A program made the position numbers and the translations under genes. Positions 1 to 12,500 of a DNA stretch of 64,000 bases are shown one piece after another (position 1 is the stretch's first letter; each line of letters opens with the position of its first letter). A model generated the notes under the pieces. That model searched no databases. It was not told the origin of the DNA and saw nothing but the letters and a program-made list of their open reading frames with translations. This stretch comes from Odiellus spinosus (lineage: Eukaryota; Arthropoda; Arachnida; Opiliones; Phalangiidae). The DNA lies in the NCBI GenBank assembly GCA_963920705.1, contig OY987231.1, forward strand, positions 23,324,200 through 23,388,199. The letters are read 5' to 3'.

Positions 1-204
<204 letters not shown>

Positions 205-282
205 CTTTTCCCAGATGTTTTGACTTATTTTTCCCTTTTCCAAGAACTTTTTTCCAAATAGATAAATATATAAAACTCGTAT

Positions 283-366
283 TTGGCTTGCTCCACTTGT
301 TAAGTTTAGCAGTAAAATGCAGGTTTCGTATCTAATGACGTCATAAAAAACAAGTGGAGCGAGCCA
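283..366. repeat. short inverted repeat in FHOD 3' intron
   Basis: GGCTTGCTCCACTTGT at about 286 is mirrored by ACAAGTGGAGCGAGCC at about 350. The arms of about 16 bp have one G-T mismatch and are separated by some 50 bases. The 203-433 interval shows no recognisable coding exon in the minus-strand direction; in particular no DAD-like Arg/Lys-rich motif is visible. Confidence 0.7.
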
Positions 367-435
367 TTTCATATATTTACAAACAGGAATTCGTAGGCGA
401 AGTACTTTCTATTTATCTAAGTTGATATTATTTAC

Positions 436-583
436 CATGATGCGCCTTTTGCCTGCTTTTCATTCCAGGCAAAGTTCCCCATTTCTGATATTTGGCATCT
501 TCGACGTCGGACGTTACTCCGTTGCCCAACAATTGTCTCAACTCGTGATCAGCTTGTTGTTCCTTCGTTCTAAACTTGTCCGT
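436..583 (-). CDS. Fhos: FHOD exon 20 (start of C-terminal tail)
   Basis: Acceptor TTTTTAG precedes ACGGACAAG. It encodes residues about 1240-1289, with [17 protein letters not shown] and [16 protein letters not shown], the tail that follows FH2 in insect Fhos as I remember it. The donor is CATCATG|GTAAAT, ending in phase 1, so at least one more exon is needed to the left. If the donor is not used, translation continues only two codons (GGT AAA) to TAA at 430-428, which would give a short isoform without DAD. Confidence 0.85.
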
Positions 584-3500
584 CTAAAAAGAGGAATAAT
601 TAAAACTCGGAAAACTAACCGCAAACAAGAAGCGGCAATTAAAGCGTCTGGAACGTCAAAGCTCCTGGTTTTTTTTTATAAATCTAACCTGCTGCTGATG
701 ACCGTTAGTAGTATTTTCGATTCTTACGTCGGTTATCATTTTCCCTCTGGTCTTGTTGCGTTCCCTGTGATTGGCCTTTTTCTCTAATTGTTGCAAGACT
801 CTTTCCCTAGTTGTACGATATTCTAAAGCGAATTCGCTGACTGTTTTGCAGATTTGATGAACTTTTAGGTCACGAAGTTGAAATAGGGAGCAACCCAAAA
901 ATACCATCAGTTTTTGGAACCTAAAGATGTTTTGGGGATCGTTAAAAAGATCCGAATTTCCATAGAATAATTTAGATTAGTGGGAAATGTTAATATCTTG
1001 CCTGTTTATGACTCTCCTGTGAATTATACCTAAAACTATAATTCTCTCGGCGCAATCCGCTAAAAACTCCGACATTCTAAAGATAAATTAGAATCGTATT
1101 TAATTAAAGGTCAAATGATTAAATTCGTGACCTTTTAGAGGTCATATTAATACCTATTTTTCATGGACGTTGAGCCATCGTGTTTAGCGATTGCTTTCAA
1201 ATGATCCCAAGAAGACTTGCATTCCGTTTCCATTTTGAACAAATTTTTCGCTACTTCGTCAAAATCAACCTATTATTAAAAAAAATTATAACAGTTTAAT
1301 AATCTTTCGTTCTTGGATGAGGGAGGGTTAAGTAAAACCCCAAAACTGAAGAAGGTTACTGACCCTGGAAGCTCTAGTGACTGCTCCCATTTCGGAGTAG
1401 AGATCGCTTGACTTTGGAAATTTTTCCATGACAATATGGCACAAATGATGTAGCAAAGAATGTTTATGGACAGTGTCCTTGACTTCGGGAACTTTGGATA
1501 AGTAGTCTATTTGGAATCCGCGGGCTTCTGCCCCGTTTAGGAAATTTCCGATGGAAAGAAGGGTCGATAAAACGGCCCTAAAAGTCTGATTAGTTTGAAT
1601 CTCCACTATGGCTTGCTTCAAATCCATCAAAGGTTCGGCCACTTCCTGTTCATCGCGTAATTTGAAAAACATCGTTTCAAATATATGATTATTTTTTATT
1701 TAATTAGGGACTAACTTTTTCGACAGTATCGTAATCTAGTCTGAAGGCCCATAACCTCAAACGGGCTTCTAATTCGTTAATGGAGGCTAGCGTTAAGAGA
1801 CATTGCTCCGCCGAGCCCAAAGGAACTTCTGGATTGGTCATTTGAGCTTCCATAATTTTAGTCTTTTCTTCTTCCGAAGGCATCATTAGGGTCAAAATTT
1901 TCTGAATATTAAGATCAATTTTAGTTTATTCTAAAGCCTTTCTTAATTGGATAATTAATAATAGTAACCATAAGTAAAACCATAAGTTTATAACTTAGAT
2001 AAGTTATAAACTTATGGTAAAACCCATAAATTGTACACGTCATTATCTCCTTTTGCTACAAAAACTCGTAATGGAACGCGACTAAAGAAAGGGTCTTTTG
2101 AACCAACCAAAAGTTTTTGACTCAACTATAGATGAGTCAGCGATAAAAACATGAATTGTGGTAAGTGGCCAATCTATTATTTTACTTATGGTTAACATAT
2201 CTCTTTCTTTCATGATAATTACCTCTATACCTTCCCTATTCATGATGGTACTGTCCATTTTTAAAATGGCAGTCTTGATTGTTCTAGGAGGTGGTAATTT
2301 TGTCATACCAATGTTAATAGCGTTGGATCTTTTAGGATCCAAAACTACAACTTCGTGTTTCTTGTTTCCATCTTGACTTTTCTGTAAAAATTACGTTCAA
2401 AACCCACGTTTTTTTTTTTAAATACAATTTCAAAATACTTAATACTAACTATCGGTTTAATTAGGATTATATATTTCAACGGGCATGGTAATTAAAATTA
2501 ATTATTCTAAAAATTAAGATCTTACCTCCTGCGTTATTTTGTGCGAGTAGAGAAGCATGCGTCATTTTTTGGCAACAGCGTAATATGTTTTTATTTTTTT
2601 TTTTTTGCAAAAGAAAATAGAAAAGTTTGCGATGTTAGCGATTTTTACATGCAAATCATAATTTTTCTTCCAATTTTGTTTAATAAAATTTATCCCACAG
2701 TTAGAACTAAAGTAGAAATTTCACTATGAATTCTATTTCAATAAATATTTAACCAAAATGCGAACTTTCTTTTAAATCTTCAGCATAACTCAACCTTAAC
2801 CTTTCAGCACGTACAAAGCTGGGACTCAGGTTATCTCTACGATACATTTGATCAAAGCTAAAGGGAAGATAAGATTTGTACGTACTGAAACTTCCAACTG
2901 ATTCTTTCCCTGACTGAATAATATTTAGAAAACCCTCTATCTAACCGCAAATTGGGCTAAGCTGGTTTTTAACTTAACTTCCGGTGAGCTAAGATATCGG
3001 ACAAACGATTATACTGCAAGCTAGTGGCGTATCTTAGGGGGGGATTTAGAGTCAACCCCGGGGGTCAAACCCTCAAGATACATCACTGCTACAAGCCCTT
3101 GACTTAGGCTTAGCTGGGGACTTTGCAAACTTGGCACATAGTTTTTTTTGCCCCTAGCTAAGCCTAAAGAGTTAATCAGTAAACGTATGGTTAAAACTCT
3201 GACTTAAACTTGGTTAGATTTTTAGACTTCAATTGCTAAAGCTTCACGGAACAAGAACTTCACGCAATTACATTTTACTAGTTAGCGTAAAAAAATGGTT
3301 AATTAAAAGCTATTTAAGTTAAGTTTTGGGAAAAAAATGTGCTGCAAAAAAAAAGCGCTGAAGTGTGATTTTTTTTTTTTTTGATTACGTGAGGTGGTAT
3401 ACAATCACAATATGGTATTTAAGCAATTACGAACGTGGTTAGACAAACAAAAAAAGGCTTAACAAAGCCCGCAAATAGAAAAATTCACCAACAAAATATG

Positions 3501-6500
3501 TCCATATAGGCTTACACAATTAACAAATGGTTTATAGAGGTTGACAAATTTAACTCGGAACGAATATGTGTACGTGAAAATTTATACCTTCTACATTACT
3601 CATTTAATCACGTTAATAAAGATATTTTCAAGTTCTCGTACGAGTTCCAAGTCAAATTTCTCAATTTCTCTATAAAAATACACTTTTCGTACAATCAGAA
3701 GTTGATAACGTATGTTCCATAAAAGTATGACTTCACAACAAGACCCCACTCCAAATAACGACGAAAAACATCAGAAACGTTCTATCTCTAAAAATTAAGC
3801 TATTCCCTTTTAACAATAACTAAGAATGCTAAACATTATTAACAATCAAAATTAAGTAACAATTAAATTACGTAGATGACGAATATAAAGAGAATATAAC
3901 CTCCAAGGGGCATTATTATCTTTAGAGATGACCCCCAACTACCAAAAAAATCGTAGAACCATAAGTATTGAAAATATTTAAACCATACTGCGGTTCACAT
4001 AAACTAACAATGTAAGCCTACATAGCCTAAGAAAATTTAGGCTTAGCAGACTAAAAATTAGGCTTAACAACTGAATAATAAATAATAATAAAATAAAAGT
4101 AAAAAAGTAATGAAAACTTACCTTATTCATAATATCTTTGGCTCTACTTTCAAACAAATGTTCCAATTTTTGAGTATCAACGTGAATGGGGGTGATTTCG
4201 TCCCAGATGGTTTTCACTTTTCCCACGACCGGTATCATAGCGCCGTCGTCTTTAACTTCGCGCCAAAACAACTTGACAGTTTTCTTATTTTTAGGAATCG
4301 TTTTAGATTGAGTTTGTTGTTGCGACTGCTGTTGTTGTAGGGTTTGGTTGTTGCGCGACGCCCAAGGTGGGGGTTGAGGCGGTCCATTAGGGGCGCGGTT
4401 TAAGAAAAGGGGTGGGGGAGGAGGCGGTCCGTAGCCGTTCATTGGCGGAGGAGGAGGTGGCGGTCCGCCGAAAGAGGAGAAAGGGGGAGGAGGCGGTGGA
4501 GGAGGTCCGCCCATTCCGGGTAAAGGGGGTGGTGGGGGCGGGGCTCCCATTCCGGGGAGTATCACGGGTTGTTGTTGGTTGAAACCGGGCGGGGGATAAG
4601 CCGATTGAAATACGTTAGCGTCGTCGCCGTCCTCCAAGTCTCTAAAGTCTAAATCGTTGATAATTAAAGGTCTATCTATAGTTTTTAATAATTGCTCCCA
4701 TTGGAGATCATTCTCTGGTTTTTTCGGGTCAGATAAATTGCCCCCGCTAAGTTGATGGACCAACGCCCGTCCAACGGCGGTTTCCGGTCTCTGACTAGCT
4801 GCCAAACCTTCTTTGGCCCGGTTCACTATCCCTGTGGTTTCGCCGATTCGCGGTCTATTCTCGGAAGTAGGCGAGCGTAAGTTATTGTCCGTATTATACA
4901 TTAGTTTTTCGCGCATGTCCTTGATACTGCCTTCTTTGCGTAACTGGGTGGGGCGAACGACTAACTCCTCCTCTTTCGGGGCGGGTTTCGTGGTCGCTGA
5001 CCAATTATTGTTTCGCGCGTCGAGCGGGGACGTCGGTGATTGGATGATGGGTGGAGACGTCGGTTCTTCTTGACTCTTTCCACCGTACATCATGGACAAC
5101 ATCCAAGATTTCTTGTTCAGGTCACTGTTTTGTTTCTGAAGGACATTGCCGTTCGAGGTAGTCTGGGTCGGCGTAGGTATTGTCGATTTGTTGACCAGAT
5201 GGCCGCGGTTATTATTGGGCATACTGGTCGTGACCGATTTGGGTTCTTCTGTGCGTGACATGGCTTCGTTCTTACGGTTCTGTTCTTCGACTCGGTTCTC
5301 GAAACGGGAGCGTTGACGTACGACTAAAGACGGAGCTGACAAAGAAAAGCGATGAGACTATTGGTCTCAGAGAAGTTTATTTTTATTATTAAATTTTTAT
5401 CTCACTGTGTCTCTCTGGGGACAAGACGTGTCCATTCTTCTCTCCATTACAGACTGGTTCTGGTGAAGTTGGGGACATGGGGGAGGTTGGCGTTGATCCA
5501 TAGACGACCCCTTTACTTTCTTCCTGTTCCTTGATCAAGGAACGGTTCCTGGCATCACGTTCGCGTCTTCTCCTCAAAGCGGGAGTAATTCCGTTCACTG
5601 GGATACCATTCGTCTCGGCTGTAAGTGACGCCACGCTTTCTTAAGTTATCATCGAATCTAGCTAAGCCTAACTCGTTAAGGGTCATAATCAAATCTAGCT
5701 AAGTCTTACTCGTTAAAAGTTATCATCTAATCCATTTAAGCCTAACTCGTTAATAATCATTAAATCAAGCTAAGCTTAACAACTTAAGAATAATAATTGT
5801 ATTGAGCTAAGCCTAACTCATCGTCAATGGTCGTCAATGAATCGTGCTAAGCCTAACGCGCTTACCATGGGTGGCGTTTCCATTCAAGTGATTGGTCATT
5901 TTTCCAGGATCTGGAGGTTTAATGACCTGTTCGTTATGATTGGCGTCCCTCTGAGGTGGCCAAGTGGCGTTGTGTGGTTCTTCAGGCGTTTCCGGAAGTA
6001 TATGCACTCGCGGTTTGAATTGTGAGGCGGAAGTGGGCACGCTGCCGACGGAATGACGTCGACTTTTGCGTCGTTCGTTTTCGTCCATGGATGCTCGACG
6101 ACTTCTAGGAATTTGTCTATTTTTTAGGAAAATATCGCGTTTGTTTTTGGCCAGTGTTAGAAGCAATATTTTTGGATTTAACTGTTAGGATAGACTTTCA
6201 GTAGCCAAGCTTAAAGATTTATTCTTTAAATTATAAGCGAAATTAAGATTAAATTTAGGTGGAATATGGTTAAAATTCAACGTCACATAAAGCTCGCTTA
6301 GATACTGACAGAAGGGTAAGTTTGGGGGATAAGCAATTTACCTTAATCTAGCGTCTAATGGTAAAGGTTTACCATCATCATCACCATCTTCGTGTCGTAA
6401 AACGGCCTAAGAGGTGTTTAAATTTAATAATTAAATTACTTAATTTAATAAAACAACAATTACAGTTACGTATTTAGGTAGAGCTAGACCAGAGCTTCTA

Positions 6501-9500
6501 AATGAGACCAAGAACGTCGAATTCGGTCAATAAATAACAAAGTTACGATATGCTGAAATCTTCTACCAATAAAAATATTCCACCGTGACGTCACTATATT
6601 GTTTTCGTAACTTTCTTATTTATGGTCCGATTTGAACGCGATTGATCTCATTTTAAAGCTCCTAACAAACTGAAACCGAATCTTAAATAAAAAATGGCGA
6701 TTATAAATTATCTAACCTCGTAAATTTGAAATTGTTGTAACAAATCAAGATCGGTCCCTTGTTTAGACATGTAATACTGGATGATTCTCTCCATACCCTG
6801 TTCTTCCAAAGAGTCTACGATATCGTAGTAGGTGTCCTGGTCTGGAATACCGTTTAGGGTCTACGCCGAATACACCAAAATTTAAATTTACCCTTATGCC
6901 TCGTTTTCAATCAAGAGAGTTTGACCCCGTAGATGAAACTACGTCATACCTTATTAATTAGTGTCATGGCGTAAACTAGTAATTCCATATCGGCTGAATC
7001 TTTTTCATTTAGGAGTGTCATGATATTTGACCAGGGAGTGAAGCCTAAAACGGCTGAACAAAAACGTACCAAATTTATAACTTGAATATTTTTGAGCCTA
7101 AGCCTAATTTAAAAATTATTTTAATTTAAAGGTATTGTTACCTTTCTCGACCGAATTAACGGCTTTTAGTAATAGGAGACTATTTGATTCCGTGTATTCC
7201 ACGAAGACTAGTAATAATTTGAGAGCCGTTTTAACCACCAGACGATACTAAAATTAAATTAAATTCAATTAAGAATATTATAATTAACGGGTATATTGAT
7301 AAGTAAATTAATTTTAAACAGTTGTAGTTAATTAGTTATAGTAAGCGAGCATTAGTTTGATACTAAATTATATAATCTATAAACTATATTTTGTAAAATT
7401 AATTAAATTAACAAAATTAAAGGGATAGTATCACGTAAAATTGTATTTAATTAGTTATAGTAAGCTAGCATTAGTTTGATACTAAATTATATAATCTATA
7501 AACTATATTTTGTAAAATTAATTAAATTAACAAAATTAAAGGGATACTATCACGTAAAATTGTATTTAAATAGATAATATCACTTTTTATAACAAAATAC
7601 TAAACTACCTCCTAAACACGTGTTAGTAGTTAGTATATTTTTAAACAATAAGGTTGTTTAAGAGTACAACCTTAAGTCACGTCATAGCATTGTCATACAT
7701 ATCTCAAGATCTTTACGGTGATTTTAAAGTGATAGTATAACGAATATTTTTGGGAGAACAACCCTTTTTGTTTCACAAATTGTGATAATATCCCTTTAAA
7801 GAATGTTTTTTTTTGTATTATAACTGCTTACCATCTGAAGTTTAGTAAAATATGCGCAAAGATTAAATCCATTTTATTTTTTATTTTTCGAGCATCCGTG
7901 TTAGAGTTTTTTTCAAGCGATAGGTTGATATTAATTTGATATTTTAATTAATTCACGAGAAAGAGAAAAAAAAAAAGGAAAGGAAAAAAACACCGGGAAT
8001 TAATTAAACGTAAAACAGCCATGCGTATTATTAATTAATATTCCAAAAATGACGTGAAATTTTTTAGTTATTAAAATGACTAATTAAACACGTACACTTG
8101 ATTTAAAAAAGAGAATTGTATTAATTTTAAATTAAAATATTAAAATATGTACCTTTTGTACCGAAGCCATGTTAATTATTTTCAGAAAATACACCAGCCC
8201 GACCACCCCGAAGAGCCAAACCATTATTATTGTATTGTTATTGATAAATTCCTATTAACCCTAACCAGGAATTGATCGAATTTAAAGGGATAATGCAGTC
8301 AAACTCTTCATAAGCCGCGTTCGATTTGATTCTATTTCTCGACACCGCTTCGGGAACCAGTTTCGTATCGATTCGGTTTAAACAATCGATAGATGAAGCT
8401 ACGATAAATCGATAAAGCGTGACGCTTAAATTAATTCATGGCGATTTGAATATCGATTTGATTTTACCCTTTCAAATCGATTAAGAAATGCTAGTGTGAC
8501 CGTAGCTATAGATTCTTGTTAACCCTACTTTTCGAATACGTTAAAAAAGAATTCTAGCTTAATATTTGTTTGTTTTTTATGTTAATTATAAGAAATCAAT
8601 AAAAATCACTATTTTTTAAGCCGCATTACATTCTCCCTTTAAAACTAATAATTTAATCATTTACTGATAATAATTTTATCGACGAGTTAAGCGAGGTTAA
8701 CCTCGTCCCAAAAATAAACGATGATTGCGTATGATATGGGTAGATTGGGAAACGTGCGCGTCACACTTGGCTCTATAATTACCCTTTAAATCTTTTTTTT
8801 TCCCCCCCTCTTTTTGATGGTGCTTAGAATTTGCACCACGCTTATTTTGTAGCTTAGACGGTTCTCTTTAAGAATTTAACAACGATTCAAGTCGCCAGCT
8901 CAGTTTTAGTTCCAAATGAAGAAATGCACACTAGGCACCATCAAAAAGAGCGAAAATAATTATTGAAATGGAAGCTATAGAGCCAAGTGTTCCTTGCCAA
9001 AAAATTAATTTCTTCATTTGGAACTAAAACGGAGCTGGCGACTTATCGTTAAAGGCTAGGATTGAATCGTGGCTAAATTCTTAAAGAGAATCATTAAAAA
9101 AATGATTTAAAGGGAAACGATAATTAGAAATATATTTGTTAAACTAGAAATATATGAAGATAAAATCTGACTTATGTCCTGTTTGACGCCCCTTAATTAT
9201 GAAACTACGTAAAAATATTAAAAACCCAAAATTTGATTTCAAAAAAGTAATATTTTTACCTTTGAAGCGACGAGAGAGTACAACCATTGGATTGTTTCGT
9301 TGTGCGAAATGACCCCATTCATGCCATCAACGTAAAGCATCACTTGACCCAATGCTAAGCGCATTAAAGGATAAAAAATTAGTTCAATTAGTACTCGAAT
9401 AAATAATATTTATTTATATTTAAAGTGAGACTGTCATCATTTAATTTCGAATTTTTATGAATTATATTTTTAGTTAATTATCGTACTATTAAAAGGCATT

Positions 9501-12500
9501 ATTCAAAATTTAATACCTCTGAGTTAACGCGTTTTTGAGCTTCAAATAATAATGTCAAAAATATATAGATTATTTTTTCGATTTATGACGTAGTTTATTT
9601 CGAGAACTTAATTAACTATAATTTCTGATATGATTCTGGAGTAAGTACTTATACGAAAAATAGCGCGCGAAAGTGATCTTATCACTCGCGAAATCACGCG
9701 ACCATAGCGCGATGACGTAGTATTTAAAAAATTTCCGATACACCCTTTTCAAAAGGTTTGAATTATAAAGATTTGAACTTCGAACTTTAAACTTACCTCT
9801 TAGGATATAATTTTGATAATTTTGATCAGCTTCGGAACCCACTTTGATAAGACAGGCCAAGCCGTCGTTTTGAACAAACTCATGGACCAAATCTTTGTCA
9901 TCCTGCGTGTCACCAAAAATGAATAAGTCACCAAAAATACTTAAGTAATTAAGTATTAAACCTCACGAAATTAATTATAATTAAACACCATGGGTAGTAA
10001 ATTCTATATTTATGAATTTCCGTGATATTTCTATTTTAAAATATTTGCGCGACTGTAATACTACCCCTTTAATTTGTTTTATTTTTGGTATTTTTGGCGG
10101 GAAATACCCAAGGTATTCTTTCACTTAAAACTGTCGAGACCTTGATTCTAAAAATACGGGTTTAAATATCTCCGAGCTCTGTCTCTCTTTGTAAACTTAA
10201 ACTAGTTATTCTAAATAACAATTTCCGGGCTTGGATAGTATATCGGGCTACCACCCTCGCCATGAGATTTTGTGGGCCTAACTCGTTTCTAACGTCTGAC
10301 GACGAAGATGATGATGGAAAAACGGTTTACCTGGAAAATTTGCTTCAAAGAAAATAAAGCTCTTCGTAGTTCTCTTCCGGTAGAATTCAACAGTTTCTCT
10401 AAAGAAATAAAAAGTACCGAAAATATAAGAAAGAAGAATAGAAATTCAAATATATCAATAACACTAAGCCTTGGTCCGCGATAAAAATAATAAATAGAAC
10501 ACCAAAGAAAACCTCTTCAAATATTTATCCCGAAAAAGGCGGGAAAATAATCACGTGTCTACATTTAATCTCGCGCGCTTAACATTTTCACGCGCCAGGA
10601 TTGTCACGAGCTCAAAAGTCTACGGGGATCAATGGTAACCTTGGCAACCTACTCCCTAGCTCTTCATCTTCCCCGGAAAAGATGTTCCCGCCATTTTCAT
10701 TTAATCAATAGCCCATTTTCCCGCCATTTCCCGTATTTCCAGTTCAACGACGTGTAAAGAGTATAGGGAAGGAACGATTTATTTAATCGGAGCTTAATTA
10801 TTAAACTCTTAAGGGCTTTAAATGGATTAAATACGGATCATTTAATTATATATAAATAAAGTTAATTACAAAATTGAACAAGCTTCATTCCGTGGGGTGA
10901 ATTTTTAACCCTATAATGGACATTATCCATTCTTGGTATCATCGATTTTCCACACTTTCAAGTTGATGGGAAAAGGTTTCGAGGATCAAGAATGGTTAAT
11001 AGTTGATCGAGAAAGATTTAGAGAGTTTAAAGGTCAACAAGGGTCAACAATAAAACCAAAATTGAGAAATATATGGAATTTGTTACCTCATGTTTTGCAA
11101 TAACTATCAAGAATTATTTATTCAGGAATGTCTATTTTATCATACCATCTGTATTTATATAATAAGTTGACTAGAAAAATTCTCCAATCACAGACCTGTT
11201 TTGTTGTTCTAACCCTATTGTAAACAGGTTGGTATTACCTCAAGGCCCTTTTTTTCTTTCAATTAAGTAAAAGTTTAACCGTAATTAAATTAGACAAGCT
11301 CAATTAATATTAATTATCAACCGTACGTGGCATCCTTGAAATCATATCGTAAAACAGAGCGGAACAAAGGCCTAGATAAAAATCAAAACCCGCTTTGCGC
11401 GAAATACATTTTGTCATTGACAAAATTGCTCGCAAAATTGGATTGGGTGATATAGGAGGAAGGCTCAAATTAGTTTACTGTATAGAGTTAGCTATAGTTA
11501 CCCCATTAGCGGTTTCCCGGCGCGTGACGTGTCTGCGGGATTAATTTGAACAAAAAGGGCGGGAAATTTTGGCGCGCTCTTTCACGTGTTATCGGGAGAA
11601 AAAAGGCTTTTGTCTGGAGCCGAAAGCGTCAATTAGGGAAACGAGTAATTGGCCTTCTTATTCGTGTCTCGACTAAAACCAAATTATTGTAATTTAGGTT
11701 CCTATTAAACACTTCGAGCTACCGAGAAATCAGTGTTTGTCTGTTAATTTGAATCATTAGAAAGTTAATGATAAATTTAAATATTTTGATTATATTTGTT
11801 TTTTGTTTTTTTAAAGATAGCCTGCCACCAATTTTACACGAGTTATCGCTCTCGCCACGGGGGTGGAATTTTAAAGAAAATAATATGATTGGCCCGATAT
11901 TACCTACAATGAAAATTCAAACATAACCCAACTTCATAATTAGAATTAATTCGTAATTTTGTGAACAGATTATAGCTATTTAAAAATGGTATTTGTTAAC
12001 AGGGGCCTTTCCAGGCTCCTAATTGGTTGGATAAGATTTTATCCAGGGATTAATTTATATGATAAATGACGTCACGTACACGTAAGACCCTGATGGGGCT
12101 TCCATCTAAATCCGTGTCAATATCTTTAAAATCTAGGGATTATCTTCTATCAGGTTCTGTCGGATTAAACGCGCTTATTTCATTCCATCTTAATCCATAT
12201 AGCGTGCGTAATCCTTAATCCCAAATTTCACGATCGCCCCGATTATTTTATAAATAAGGTCAACTACTTTCTAACTGACCCGAACTTTGTTTATGGCTCG
12301 TTAATTAAAATATTAAAACTTCACGCCCGTTACTAATCGTAATTAAAGATTAACGTTAAGTTTATTATAATCCCCCTTATTATAAACCGGAATTTATTAT
12401 TCGTCCTCTAAAAAAGGCGATTTTTAAAAATTGGGACAATGAGGCCCACCCCGATCTTCGAAAAAGGAATTTTTGAGGATGGAATTGAATTTATATTGTG

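Larger units (their letters stand above)
7248..9259 (-). other. FHOD intron 6, repeats only
   Basis: A 2.0-kb intron. It holds the 119-bp duplication, a deleted AGCCGCGTTC-type element (8312-8506) and a long inverted-repeat element (8787-9121). No other coding sequence is apparent. Confidence 0.75.

Noticed and set aside
6117-6182. Alternative acceptor CTAACAG at 6182-6183 for FHOD exon 11
   Set aside because: Joining exon 10 (phase 2) there creates AGT TAA, a stop. The acceptor at AAATAG (exon start 6116) keeps the frame and the family sequence.
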